DNA from: Clavaria fumosa
Taxonomy: Eukaryota > Basidiomycota > Agaricomycetes > Agaricales > Clavariaceae
Assembly: GCA_951802425.1 (NCBI GenBank)
Contig: OX637805.1
Coordinates: forward strand, 1,302,001-1,366,000
Reading direction: 5' to 3'
Length of the DNA stretch: 64,000 bases
Both the position numbers and the translations under genes were made by a program. This document shows positions 42,841 to 53,520 of this stretch, one piece after another; position 1 is the stretch's first letter, and every line of letters begins with the position of its first letter. The notes beneath the pieces were generated by a model, which was not told where the DNA came from, ran no database searches, and saw only the letters and a program-made list of their open reading frames with translations.

Positions 42841-43561
42841 TGTTACGACCCCATCCACTTGCATAAGCACGACCCCCGCTCCGGACTCCGAACTCCTTAC
42901 CAACTCCGATCCACTCTGCCATAACTCCGTGCGCTCCGCTCCGCACCTTCATCGGACTTCACTCCACCAGCCTTCAGACCATCCGGACTTTGTTCCAGAA
43001 CCTTCTCCCTCCATCCCCTTGTTCTGTTTACCATTGAGAGGATACCCTTGACCCATGGGAGTCACTTTTTTGTTGTTGTTTCTTTGTTCCAAGAAAATTG
43101 CACAGGCACAAGTGGTGAAACTCTCCTAGTAATTTGATAAGTACATTGTTTCACATTACTCCTATACTCTGTCCTTGCAGTATAAGTTTCCACCTGTAGC
43201 TCCCTGCTCCTCAGTTCGAATATAACGTCTCTTGATCCCAAAAACATCTCTGAGCTTTCGTCCTCACTGTCCTCGACGTTCTCCACGTCATCCAACCAAC
43301 TCTGACTCACTCCGACGGACTCCGATCATTTCGGAGTTGACTCACGTTCTGATTCTCTCTTAGGTATTGTTCTTGTTTGATAAATAGGGACAAGTATATA
43401 TGTGGTGGCACAACACATACGTTGAGGCCGCAGTCCCATAAGTCTCTCTCCTCTGTTTACTTCTCCGTTTCACCCATATCGGACTCCGACCGGACTCCAA
43501 TAGAACATCTCCGCTCCGCTCCACTGACCCCTTCGCCACTAACCTTGTTAGGACCCTGACA
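42841..43561 (+). repeat. 5' LTR of element C
   Basis: 721 bp, TGTTACGACC...GGACCCTGACA. It is rich in ACTCCG words. AGTTCGAATATA at 43213-43224, about 33 bases after a TATAAG box, is the inferred RNA start because it pairs with the primer-binding site. Confidence 0.9.
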
Positions 43562-43562
43562 G

Positions 43563-43574
43563 TATATTCGAACT
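43563..43574 (+). other. Self-priming primer-binding site of element C
   Basis: TATATTCGAACT, one base after the LTR, is a 12-base exact complement of 43213-43224 in the LTR. No tRNA-type TGG start is present. Confidence 0.7.
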
Positions 43575-43601
43575 TCAAACCTCGTATATACAAACTTAAC
43601 A

Positions 43602-44777
43602 ATGCCTACTACACGTTCCGGTGCTCGACCTCCACCTCCTGTTGCCGACGACGTCGACATTCCAGAACCGGCCGACAATACTCCAACTCCAAGTGTGTCC
43701 AGACCTCCAGACCACGACGAAGAGTCAGATCCCTCGGTCACTGATGACGACAACAAGCTAAATGAACCTCCAACATCTCAAGCCGAACGCGAACTAACTC
43801 CGGCGCGTCTCCTTCAGAAGATCATTGACGCCAACAAACACCCGGAGACGGTTAAACCACGAGACCCCGATACCTTTGATGGCTCGGACACTAAGAAGTT
43901 GAAAAGCTTCTTGGTCCAATGCCAATTGAACTTCCTTGATCGCCCTAGAGCATTCAAATCCGACTCTCATAAGGTACGCTATGTCCTTTCCTTTCTCCGG
44001 GGCTTCGCCCTGGAATGGTTCGAACCGATGATCCTGGATGGCAAAGGCCATCCGGTCCTTTCAAACTATAAAATGTTCGTTGCTCAACTTACAGAGAACT
44101 TTGGTCCTTACGACGCGATCCATGAGGCGGAGTTCGAACTCGAATGCCTCCGGATGCGCGAGGACCAGAAGTTGACGAAATATACCATTTTGTTCAACAG
44201 ATTCGCGTCCATTGTCCATTGGGATGAATATGCGTTGCAGCGGCAGTTCTACAAAGGACTTGCCAGCTGCATCAAGGACGAACTGGCCCGCGTTAACCGT
44301 GCGGACACGCTCCATGGACTCCGCAAGCAAGCCAGTGCGATCGATGGTCGTTATTGGGCTCAGCAGCAGGAGATCTCTCAGGACTCCGTTAAGGCTCCGA
44401 CGCCTAACAACACCATCAGAAAGGAGACTTCGGATAATTCCAAGTCCCTGAACACTTCCGGCGCTAATAACAAGCCCGAGAAACCATCGGAAAAGCGTCC
44501 GGTGAACTCTGGTTCGACTTCCGGAAACTCTGTTCCAAAGGCCACTGAGGGCTCCGCTAACTCCAGTAGCCCCAGCGACACAAAGAAAACTCATCTGGGT
44601 CAGGATGGAAAACTGACTCCAGAGGAATGCCAACGGCGTTTCGATAATAATCTGTGCCTATTCTGTGGAATAGCAGGCCATAAAGCCAACGAGTGTCGTA
44701 AGCGGACCTCGCGGGCCAGTGCCAGCGCTGCACGAATCACCTCCGACGGAGATGACTCCGTGCCAAAAAAAGATTGA
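43602..44777 (+). CDS. gag: Gag of element C
   Basis: 391 residues, open. It has an acidic/Pro N-terminus, a gag capsid domain (about residues 80-250; KLKSFLVQCQLNFLDRP, FLRGFALEWFEP, LRMREDQKLTKYTILFNRFAS), a Ser/Asn-rich linker, and one CCHC knuckle (CLFCGIAGHKANEC, about residues 354-367). ATG at 43602 follows 28 bases after the primer-binding site, so the leader is short. Overlaps pol (-1 frame). Confidence 0.9.
   Translation: MPTTRSGARPPPPVADDVDIPEPADNTPTPSVSRPPDHDEESDPSVTDDDNKLNEPPTSQAERELTPARLLQKIIDANKHPETVKPRDPDTFDGSDTKKLKSFLVQCQLNFLDRPRAFKSDSHKVRYVLSFLRGFALEWFEPMILDGKGHPVLSNYKMFVAQLTENFGPYDAIHEAEFELECLRMREDQKLTKYTILFNRFASIVHWDEYALQRQFYKGLASCIKDELARVNRADTLHGLRKQASAIDGRYWAQQQEISQDSVKAPTPNNTIRKETSDNSKSLNTSGANNKPEKPSEKRPVNSGSTSGNSVPKATEGSANSSSPSDTKKTHLGQDGKLTPEECQRRFDNNLCLFCGIAGHKANECRKRTSRASASAARITSDGDDSVPKKD
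44765..44771 (+). other. Candidate -1 frameshift site A AAA AAA (element C)
   Basis: The gag frame reads CCA AAA AAA GAT TGA. Seven A residues form an X XXY YYZ heptamer just upstream of the stop, and the -1 frame is open into pol (AGA TTG AGC AGC). Confidence 0.6.
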
Positions 44778-47700
44778 GCAGCCCAGAGAGCACAGTACGA
44801 CTCTCCGGCTGCTCCGACTCTGATTGTACTAAACCTATACCCGATACCCTTTCCTTTCATCGTTCTCTTTCCCTTCTTGCCTCCTCTCCTTCTATTTCTT
44901 CTCCGTTCAAAGCAATGATAGACTCTGGCACTGAACTTTGTTTCATTGACGCCAAATTTGCTTCTTGTTTCCGTCTTCTGAAAACTCCGGTGACGCCTCG
45001 GGAGGTCGTTTTTATTAACGGGACCACCTCCGTATGGGTTACCGAAGTGGTCTGGTTATCCATTCGGCTCTCCGCCATGGATCCGACCGACATCTTGTTT
45101 GTAGTTACCGATCTTGATCCCTCTAGTGATGTGATCTTGGGAATGAATTGGCTGTTCCAAAACAACCCGCTGGTTGACTGGACTACTGGCCAGATAAAAC
45201 CCAGACCATCTACGAACGAGAAAAAATCTCCGAAATCTGATCCGGAGGGTGCACCGGCCAGCACTCTCCATTCTGTCCCTCTGTCTGTCTCCGCTCCATG
45301 CGCTCCGGTTCAAATGTCGTCTGCAGCGACTCCGAACCAAGCCCGGACTCCATCTCCATCTCTGCTTCTGTCTCCGTCTTTGACTCCGTCTCTGACCTCT
45401 CTGTCTACTCCGTCTCTCCAGGAGACACCCAAGGTTTCCTTTGTGAATGCTGCCGCATTCGCCACAGCTTGTGGACTTCGCGGGTCCCAAGTTTTTGGCA
45501 TGACGTTGTCGAGCGAGTCCGTGCGCGCGGCCTCTGCTTCATTCAACGTTCCCGACACCACCCCCCAGGATCTCCTCTCCATTCCGGAGGAGTACAGGGA
45601 CTTTCCAGATGTCTTCAGTAAAAAGAAGGCAGACACCCTTGCTCCGCATCGACCGTATGATTTAAAAATCAACCTGCTGGATGGCCAATCCCCTCCGCCA
45701 GGTACAGTCTATTCTCTGTCGCAGTCCGAACTCAGCGAACTCCGCGAGTTTCTGGACGAACACCTCCGCATCGGATTTATCGGTCCGAGCCGTTCTCTGC
45801 ACGGAGCACTTTGTCCGGAAGAAGAACGGAACACTCCGATTATGCGTTAATTTCCGTGGTCTCAATAAATTGACCAAAAAAGACCGTTATCCGCTCCCGC
45901 TGACTAAAGATCTTCTCGACGTTCCAGGAAAAGCCCGAATCTATACAAAACTCGACCGCCAACACGCATATCACCTGGTCCGTATCACTGAGGGTGACGA
46001 ATGGAAGACCGCATTCCGCACCTGATACGGATCCTTTGAATGGTGTGTGATGCCTTTCGGGCTCACAAACACGCCCGCCACATTCCAGCACTTTATGAAC
46101 GACATATTCTCCAACCTTCTCGACACGTTCATGGTCATCTACCTCGACGACATCCTAATTTACTCCGAGGATCCGAAACAACACGTTGAGCACGTCCGAG
46201 AGGTACTCCGAAGGCTCCGGGAGCATGGTCTCTTCCTGAACCCGGCTAAGTGTGAATTTCATGCTGAAACTGTGGAGTATCTCGGATTTGTTTTATCTCA
46301 GTCTGGACTTTCTATGGACACGGCTAAAGTGAAAGCTATACAGGACTGGCCGACTCCGCGGAAGGTCAAGGATGTCCAATCCTTCCTCGGGTTCGCCAAT
46401 TTCTACCACCGCTTCGTCCATGGCTACTCCGAGATTGTCGCTCCAATGAACTGCTTGACGCATAAAAACATCGAGTGGCAGTGGTCCGACGATTGCCAGT
46501 CCGTGTTTGACTATCTAAAAACTGCATTCTCCACGGCTCCGATCCTCTCGCACTTCATTCCTGGAGCTCTGCTGATAGTCGAAACGGACGCCTCGGACTA
46601 CGCTGTCGCCATGATACTTTCTATGGTCGCCTCCGACGGTGAAGTCCACCCTATCGCTTTTCATTCCCGCACCTTAGGCATCTCCGAACTGAACTATGAT
46701 ACACACGATAAGGAACTCCTCACTATATTTGAGGCGTTTACCGCTTGGAGGCACTATCTTGAAGGTTCTGAAATTCCGCTCGACGTTGTTACCGACCACA
46801 AGAACCTAGAGTACTTCTCCATGGTCCGCCTGCTCACCCGGCGTCAAGCCAGGTGGTCGGAGTTCCTTTCCCAGTTCAATTTCGTGATCCGATTCCGCCC
46901 CGGGCGCCTCGGAATGAAACCCGATGCGTTGACTAGACGTTGGGACGTCTATCCCAAAGAGGGGGATAGCGACTATGCCCACGTCAATCCGCAAAACCTC
47001 TGACCGATGTTCTCCAGCAAACAATTGATATCGTCTCTCCGAGCTTCATCGCTTTACTTACCCGCACTCCGCGCGTCGTTTGTGATTGATGATCATCAAC
47101 TCCGAGAGGACATCCGTTCTGGACTCTTGCTCGATCCTGTGATCGTCCCCATCCTAGAAGACCTCCGCTCGAACTCCGCGGACCCTAAGTGGTCCATGGA
47201 CGACGACGGACTTCTCCGCGAGCGCGGACGGATCTATGTACCGGACATCAATGACCTCCGACTCCGCGTTTTACGTGCGAAACATGATCACCCGCTCGCC
47301 GGACATTTCGGTAGGACCAAGACTACGGCCTTGGTCTTCAGGGATTATACCTGGCCGAAACTCCGAGGATTCACATCAGACTTTTGCAAATCTTGCACGA
47401 CTTGTGGTAGGGCAAAAGCCCCTCGGCATAAGCCATATGGAACGCTCAAACAGCTGCCCATACCCGAGAAACTGTGGAATTCCATTTCGATGGATTTCAT
47501 CGAGCAACTCCCTGAGAGCTCCGGTTTTACCGCAATATTGGTGGTTGTTGATAGGTTTACGAAGCAGGGGATCTTCATCCCGACGACTGACGAAGTGAAC
47601 TCCGCAGAGTTGGCCCGTCTATTCGTATTCTACGTCTTCTCGAAACATGGAGTTCCATCGCATGTCACCTCCGATTGTGGCTCCGAGTTCATTTCCCGTT

Positions 47701-48570
47701 TTTTTTCGCTCGTTGGGTAAAGTCCTGGACATGACTTTACACTTCACCTCCGGATATCATCTGGAGGGCGACGGACAGATGGAGCGGACTAACCAGACGT
47801 GGGAACAATACCTCCGTTGTTACTGCAATTACCAGCAGGACAACTGGTCGCAGCTTCTACCCCTCGCCGAATTTGCCTACAACAATGCCCCGAGCGCCAC
47901 CACTGGGGTTTCTCCGTTCTTCGCGAACAAGGGTTATCATCCGAATATCTCGGTATTTCCCGAACGCGAAGTAACTTCGGTCCGTGCCCGAGAGCTTGCT
48001 GTAGACTTGGATCAGCTGCACCAAGAACTCCGTAACCAAATCGCCGAAGCACAGAGTTGCTATCAGGGTCTGGCGGACAAATGTCGGACTCTGGCACCGG
48101 AGTTTAAGGTTGGAAACCGAGTATACGTAAAGGCGAAGTTTTTCTGTACGACCAGACCCTCCAAAAAACTCTCCGACAAGTTCCTCGGACCTTTCGAAAT
48201 CATCGGAGAGGCCGGTTCGCACTCCTTCGTACTCCGACTCCCCAAGGCCATGCGAGCCGTCCACCCCATCTTCCACATTTCCATGCTGGAGCCAGTCACT
48301 CCGAATACAATTCCGAATCGTACCATCACCCCGCCTCCTCCGGTAGAGATCGATGGAGACTTAGAGCACGAAATCTCCGAAGTGCTCGACTCCAAGATCG
48401 ACAAACGCTGCACCTGCAAACTCCTATACCTGGTGCGGTGGTCCGGATACGAAGGAACCGATGAGGAAACATCCTGGCTTCCCGCTACGGAACTTGTTCA
48501 CACCTCCGAGGCCGTTTCGGATTTCCACCAAGCTTATCCGAATAAGCCCGGACCTCTCAATACCCTCTAG
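44774..48570 (+). pseudogene. pol: Pol of element C, broken by two frameshifts and two stops
   Basis: The order is protease (MIDSGTELCFID; ILGMNWL), RT (YLDDIL at about 46141; MPFGLTNTPATFQ), RNase H (ETDASDYAVAMILS), integrase (HPLAGHFG...CTTCGRAK, MDFIEQLP, TSDCGSEF, ERTNQTWEQYL) and chromodomain (HEISEVLDSKID, YLVRWSGYEG). Breaks are a frame change near 45805-45815, TGA 46023-46025 (FRT*YGSFEW, Arg expected), TGA 47001-47003 (NL*PMFS, Arg expected) and one extra T in the T8 run 47699-47706. The usual DRG at the second catalytic Asp reads DCG (CGT to TGT). Inactive. Confidence 0.9.
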
Positions 48571-48921
48571 ACCTTTCTCCATTCACTCCTATACCCCGAA
48601 ATTTTTCTTATGCTTCTATTTACTTACATTTTCCATTCTATACTACTCCATCTCTCACTTCTCCGTCTTCTCCGAAACCAAAAAAAAAAAAAAAAACGTA
48701 CTTCTGTCTCTCTGTCTCTCTGTCTCTCTCTCCGTTCCTTTCTCCGAAAACTCTGAACTTTTTATTTTTCTCCCAAGCCTATCTCTGAATCTCTCTTCAT
48801 CTTCTCCATCTTGTCTTACTTATTTTCCCTCATTTCGCTTACTTCACTCAAGTTCAAAAATAAAACAAAAAATTTATAAAATAATAAAAAAACAAGTAAT
48901 GTAGATAAATTATTTATTTTT
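48571..48921 (+). other. 3' spacer of element C, low complexity
   Basis: Contains a 17-A run near 48680, CTCTCTGT repeats and AT-rich DNA. No ORF. Probably the 3' untranslated region between pol and the antisense ORF. Confidence 0.5.
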
Positions 48922-49770
48922 TTAGGCGGAGGGGGGCGAGCCGGGCAATGCTTGTAAAACTCCCTCGGGCTCCTTAAGCCCGGACTCCGCTCCAACTTCT
49001 CCCTCCTCTGCTTCCGCCTCTTTCCCTGCCTCCGCACCCTTCTCTGCCGTTTTCTCCGTCTCCGCTTCTTTCTCCACTCCCACTTCCTCCGCCTCCTTCT
49101 TCTCCACCTCCATCTCCACCCCCTTTTCCGAACCCGCCACCTCCACCACCATCTTCTCCGCCTCCTCCTTCTCCTCCCCCGCTCCCCACTTCCCCATCAG
49201 AAATTCCCGGAGGATCTTCCAATCCTCCGCTGCCGCCTTCTGCTCCGCCCTCGCCTCCTTCCGCCACTCCTCCAACTCGAACACCCCGCGGACCACCAAG
49301 TCGTAGATGGTCCTCACCACCCCGGTCCGCTCCGCCTCCGCTCTGTCCATGTCCGCCCGCACCTCCTTCACCTCCTCCTCCAACTCCACCACGGTCTTCT
49401 TCGACTGTGCGGAGCGGAATTTCTTCCGCTCCGGCCCCTCCGCCTCTCCGCCCCCGCACCGCTGTTTCGCCGCCACACACGCGGTGCCCCGCCCTCCACT
49501 CGGCCACACACACCCCATCCCGAGCCGGACACATCGCGCGCAGTCCGCGCGCTCCGTGTCCGACTCCGTGGCCGGTGTCCGCTTCCTCCCCGTCCCCTGC
49601 GCCTTCGCGATTTCCTCCGCCCTCCGCTTCACCTCCACCGCCCTTGCCCTCTCCATCTCCTCCTGCCACACCTTATCCGCGACCTCCCTCTTTTTCCGTT
49701 CCTCCTCCTCCCGCGCCTTGATCTGGCGCATGAGGACCGCGATCTTGGGGTCCTCGTCCTCCACGCGCAA
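48922..49770 (-). CDS. Antisense accessory ORF of element C (Cys cluster plus coiled coil)
   Basis: 282 codons, opposite to gag-pol, between pol and the 3' LTR. The N-terminus is a charged helix (KAREEEERKKREVADKVWQE). Residues about 75-105 hold CARCVRLGMGC...C(6)C, like a fungal Zn2Cys6 cluster lacking one Cys of the second pair. The rest is a long Glu/Lys-rich coiled coil with the weak repeat EKEAE. Similar Cys-cluster coiled-coil proteins are common as hypothetical proteins in agaricomycetes. GC content is far above the surroundings. Uninterrupted in an element with broken pol, which is notable. It could be a regulator, or simply stop-poor GC-rich antisense of a CTCCTCC repeat; the conserved-looking Cys pattern favours real coding. 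Confidence 0.55.
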   Translation of the reverse strand: MRVEDEDPKIAVLMRQIKAREEEERKKREVADKVWQEEMERARAVEVKRRAEEIAKAQGTGRKRTPATESDTERADCARCVRLGMGCVWPSGGRGTACVAAKQRCGGGEAEGPERKKFRSAQSKKTVVELEEEVKEVRADMDRAEAERTGVVRTIYDLVVRGVFELEEWRKEARAEQKAAAEDWKILREFLMGKWGAGEEKEEAEKMVVEVAGSEKGVEMEVEKKEAEEVGVEKEAETEKTAEKGAEAGKEAEAEEGEVGAESGLKEPEGVLQALPGSPPSA

Positions 49771-50081
49771 CTGCGCGGGGACGGTGACTGCGGGGTGTGG
49801 TCGAGGGCGGGGAGGCCGGCTGGGCCCCGCTCCGGGTGTGCTTGGGTTATGCGAAATCGAGGTTTTTTTAAAGAAAACAGTAGGGATTGCCTGTGCTAGG
49901 GGCTAGTGATGATGGTAGCAGGTTAAAGAAAAGAAAAAGTGTTGCACGATGCGCGTGGCCTTTTGACCCTCAAAAAATTTTCGGACTCCGCTCGAAACGC
50001 TGCGAAACTCCGATGCTAACTTGTTATGGGAGCCACGTGTTCACACGGGCTTTGGCCACAGGGTCTCAGGGGTTCGACCCT

Positions 50082-50094
50082 AAGAGGGGGATAC
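50082..50094 (+). other. Polypurine tract of element C
   Basis: AAGAGGGGGATAC directly before the 3' LTR. Confidence 0.7.
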
Positions 50095-50815
50095 TGTTAC
50101 GACCCCATCCGCTTGCATAAGCATGACCCCCGCTCTGGACTCCGAACTCCTTACCAACTCCGATCCACTCTGCCGTAATTCCGTGCGCTCCGCTCCGCAC
50201 CTTCATCGGACTTCACTCCGCCGGCCTTCGGACCGTCCAGACTTCATTCCAGAACCTTCTCCCTCCATCCCCTCGTTCTGTTTACCATTGAGAGGATACC
50301 CTTGACCCATGGGAGTCGCTTTTTTGTTGTTGTTTCTTTGTTCCAAGAAAATTGCACAGGCACAAGTGGTGAAACTCTCCTAGTAATTTGATAAGTACAT
50401 TGTTTCACATTACTCCTATACTCTGTCCTTGCAGTATAAGTTTCCACCTGTAGCTCCCTGCTCCTCAGTTCGAATATAACGTCTCTTGATCCCAAAAACA
50501 TCTCTGAGCTTTTGTCCTCACCGTCCTCGACGTTCTCCACGTCATCCGACCAACTCTGACTCACTCCGACGGACTCCAATCATGTCGGAGTTGACTCATG
50601 TTCTGATTCTCTCTTAGGTATTGTTCTTGTTTGATAAATAGGGACAAGTATATACGTGGTGGCACAACACATACGTTGAGGCCGCAGTCCCATAAGTCTC
50701 TCTCCTCTGTTTACTTCTCCGTTTCACCCATATCGGACTCCGACCGGACTCCGATAGAACATCTCCGCTCCGCTCCGCTGACCCCTTCGCCACTAACCTT
50801 GTTAGGACCCTGACA
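50095..50815 (+). repeat. 3' LTR of element C
   Basis: 721 bp, no indels relative to the 5' LTR. Confidence 0.9.
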
Positions 50816-52358
50816 CTTGAGCCAACGATCGACCAACTGCTTCTAGAGGCACATGCAAACACTATACCACCTAAAGCAATGCCTTATGAAAAAGGAGTAG
50901 ATGGACTCTTCAGACATGGAGGAAAGATCTGGGTACCTCAAGACCTAGTACACAAAATCTTGATGGAACTACACAACTCTCCACTTGGGGGACATCCTGG
51001 ACCCGAAAAGACATTAGAAAGTGTCACCCAACAATTTACATGGCCAGGAGTCAAGGAAGACATAACGGAGTATGTGGATGGCTGCGAGAAATGTCAAAGG
51101 ACGAAACCTGACTGGACCAAGTGATGCGCACCCCTACATCCCCATGCAATACCGCCTTGCCCATGGCACACCACACTTGGGACCTGATCAGACCGCTATC
51201 AAAATCTGCCATGCACAATGCCATTCTCGTAATATGTGACAAGCTTATGAAAATGACCCTGCTGGAAGCCATGGACACAAAACTCACAGCGCTAGGAGCA
51301 GCAAAAATTCTACGGGACCGAGTACTCCGCAGTCATGGAGTACCCTGCAAAGTGATAAGTGACCGAGGATCCCAGTTCGTGTCAAACTTCATGGAAGAGT
51401 TTTACAAAATCATCGGCATAAAAGGAAATCCAAGTACGGCCTATCACCCGCAGACCGACAGACAAACAGAAAGAATGAACCAGGAGATCGAAATATACCT
51501 GCGTTCATACATCGACTTCATGCAAGATGACTGGTCAGACTGGCTGCCCACCGCAGAGTTTGCCCTGAACAATCGACAACACTCCGCTACCAAGTACAGC
51601 CCATTCTTTCTAAATTATGGTTTTCACCCCCGTATGGGAGACATCAGCCTACCTGATGTACCGCATACCCCGGAAGCCTCTGACTTCACCACAAAACTAC
51701 AGAAGTCTAGAGAAAACGCGAAAAGGGCCATGGAGAAAGCCGCGCAATACATGAAAACCACTTACGATAAGCATAAAAACACAAAAACACTAGACTACAA
51801 GAAAGGGAACCTCGTCTGGCTGGATGCCACTAACCTGAATACAGAACGACCATCAGAAAAACTCACGGATAGGAGAGTCGGTCCTTTCGTGGTAGTAGAG
51901 AAAGTGGGACCGGCCGCCTACTGACTCAATCTGCCGGCTACATGGAAAATCCACCTGGTGTTCAATGAAGTATTACTGACACCATATAAGGAAGGGAAGT
52001 TCCCTCATCAAACCCCAGATGAGCGCCCACCTCCTGAGTTATTCGATGACCACCTACAGTATGACGTGGAAGAGGTGCTGAAGAGCCGGAAACACAGGTG
52101 CAAACTGCAATACCTGGTGAAATGGGCCAGCTACCCCCATGAAGACAACACATGGGAACCGAAGGTGAACCTGAAGAAAGCGGCCGAGGCCATTGCGGAC
52201 TTTCATCGAAGACACCCTGAGGTGACACGTTCTCTCACGGTGTCTTTTGCCTGAGTGATCACACGTTCAGTGTCGAGCACTTAAAAAGAAAAACCGCAAA
52301 TGACTCCACCCACTGAACACCCTTCCCCTCTGCTGTAAACATCTCCCTCCTCTCTACC

Positions 52359-53111
52359 ATGCCGCCCGACCGTACCCCTCAGACCCCAGGACCGCCCTAT
52401 TTTGCCCACCGAGCAGCAGGATGGCCGAACCGCCTACCACGCCCGCCACCTGCCGAGACCACCCGCCAACGACCTGCGCTCGACTTGCGACCCGGACCTG
52501 ACCCACGGGGCACACCACCGAGACTCCAAGGCCCACTGTCATCCCCCGGGACAACTCCCCGTATGCGCCACATCTTAGACGCAGTACGAATCCCCCATGC
52601 ACATCGAGTGCTGGGACTGGACCCCCCACCGCTTATGACCAACGACCCCCCTGCACGGATGCCGCAATTTCAACAAAACCGAGAACTTCTGGAGCCCGAA
52701 GATGACGTCTGGCTCCGCAGGATGGCCGAGTGGCTCAGTGTAAGTTTCAGCCGCACGATGTGGACTGAACTGCAAGGACTGCAGTTCGAGCAACAACAGC
52801 ACGTCCTTTGCGCTTCCCCCGTCCTTGCTGAAATATGGATCAATTCCCAGAGCACAAGATTATGATTCGAAATCCTGCTACCACCCGAACCCATCTTGCA
52901 AGAGGAGTGGGCCATACACCATAGTCGCACAGGCCCCCCCTGGGTCATACCCGTCACCACCGACGTGATGGCCCCGTGGATCGTCCCCGCCGACGCCTAC
53001 GAACACCCTCTCGTACCCAACACACATGACACGAGTATCGACCCCCCCACCGAAACCGAGCCACCGACCGAACCGCAACCCTGCGAACGCGAGGTGAGCC
53101 CAGAGGCCTAA
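52359..53111 (+). pseudogene. ORF3 of element A, downstream of pol
   Basis: About 250 codons between the pol stop (52254) and the 3' LTR, same strand as pol. The N-terminal 90 residues are Pro/Arg-rich; the middle is helical (ELLEPEDDVWLRRMAEWL, SRTMWTELQGLQFEQQ). One TGA (52863-52865) interrupts it, and the same frame then stays open to 53111. No transmembrane segment or signal peptide is seen, so an envelope role is not supported. Function unknown. Confidence 0.5.
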
Positions 53112-53149
53112 CGGGCCCGTCGAGACACCGGACCACTGGGAGGGGATTA

Positions 53150-53515
53150 TGTTACACTTTCACCATCTCACCCCCCCTTTTTCCACTCTTCACACCATGC
53201 ATACGCCCTTCCCCCCACCTTCCACTCTTCACACCATGCACATGCCCTTCCCCCCACCTATCACATGCCGCATGCCTTCCCCCCTTCTACCATATCACTA
53301 TGACTCATACTGCACCTCACTGTCTACACACGCCAGTTCCTTTTCATTGTGTGACTCATCATGACTCATGTCTTTGTATGTATATAAAGTAGCTACATGA
53401 GTAACAACCCCTCCTTAGGTTGTTACTCCTTATCACATATTCTTTTCGCTCCCGTTCGACTGACTTTTACCTAAGCCCCTCGAACAACCGGGAGTCGGCT
53501 CGACTGTTGTTGACA
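53150..53515 (+). repeat. 3' LTR of element A
   Basis: 366 bp, preceded by the purine tract GGGAGGGGA. Followed by GATGG, the second copy of the target duplication, and then directly by the interrupted transposase reading frame. Confidence 0.9.
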
Positions 53516-53520
53516 GATGG

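Larger units (their letters stand above)
42841..50815 (+). mobile_element. Ty3/gypsy retrotransposon C, 8.0 kb, TSD CTTGA, inserted in pol of A
   Basis: Paired 721-bp LTRs (42841-43561 and 50095-50815) are flanked by CTTGA at 42836-42840 and 50816-50820. The layout is gag, pol, 3' spacer, antisense ORF, polypurine tract, LTR. The LTRs differ at 23 sites by my count, 21 CpG-type. It has a very different, CTCCG-rich codon usage from A and B and a different gag, so it is a separate lineage. Pol is broken. Confidence 0.93.
40743..52254 (+). pseudogene. pol: Pol of element A, interrupted by element C and by nonsense codons
   Basis: First segment, 40743-42840: protease (DSGC, AILGHDWL), RT (YIDD; first catalytic block reads DVEWGYWNVAM) and RNase H (EVDASNYATGG, TDHANLQYF). 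Second segment, 50821-52254: integrase zinc-finger region (CEKCQRTK), DDE core (ISDRGSQF, TERMNQE) and chromodomain (QYDVEEVLKSRKH, YLVKWASYP). TGA stops occur at 42122, 42220, 51122 and 51921; the last two align with Arg in element B's pol. The frame rejoins exactly across element C when one CTTGA is removed. The product would be a replicase/integrase, now inactive. Confidence 0.9.
24194..53515 (+). mobile_element. Ty3/gypsy retrotransposon A (7.1 kb native, 29.3 kb with nested insertions), TSD GATGG
   Basis: Paired 366-bp LTRs (24194-24559 and 53150-53515) are flanked by GATGG at 24189-24193 and 53516-53520. The native parts are 24194-24968, 26531-26671, 39340-42840 and 50821-53515. The order is ORF0, gag, pol (protease, RT, RNase H, integrase, chromodomain), then ORF3. 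It interrupts the Plavaka transposase and is itself interrupted by solo LTR D1, palindromic element F and Ty3 element C. Pol carries several premature stops, so the copy is dead. Confidence 0.9.

Noticed and set aside
52359..53111. Envelope-type gene in element A
   Set aside because: No signal peptide, transmembrane helix or cleavage-site pattern is visible; listed only as ORF3 of unknown function.
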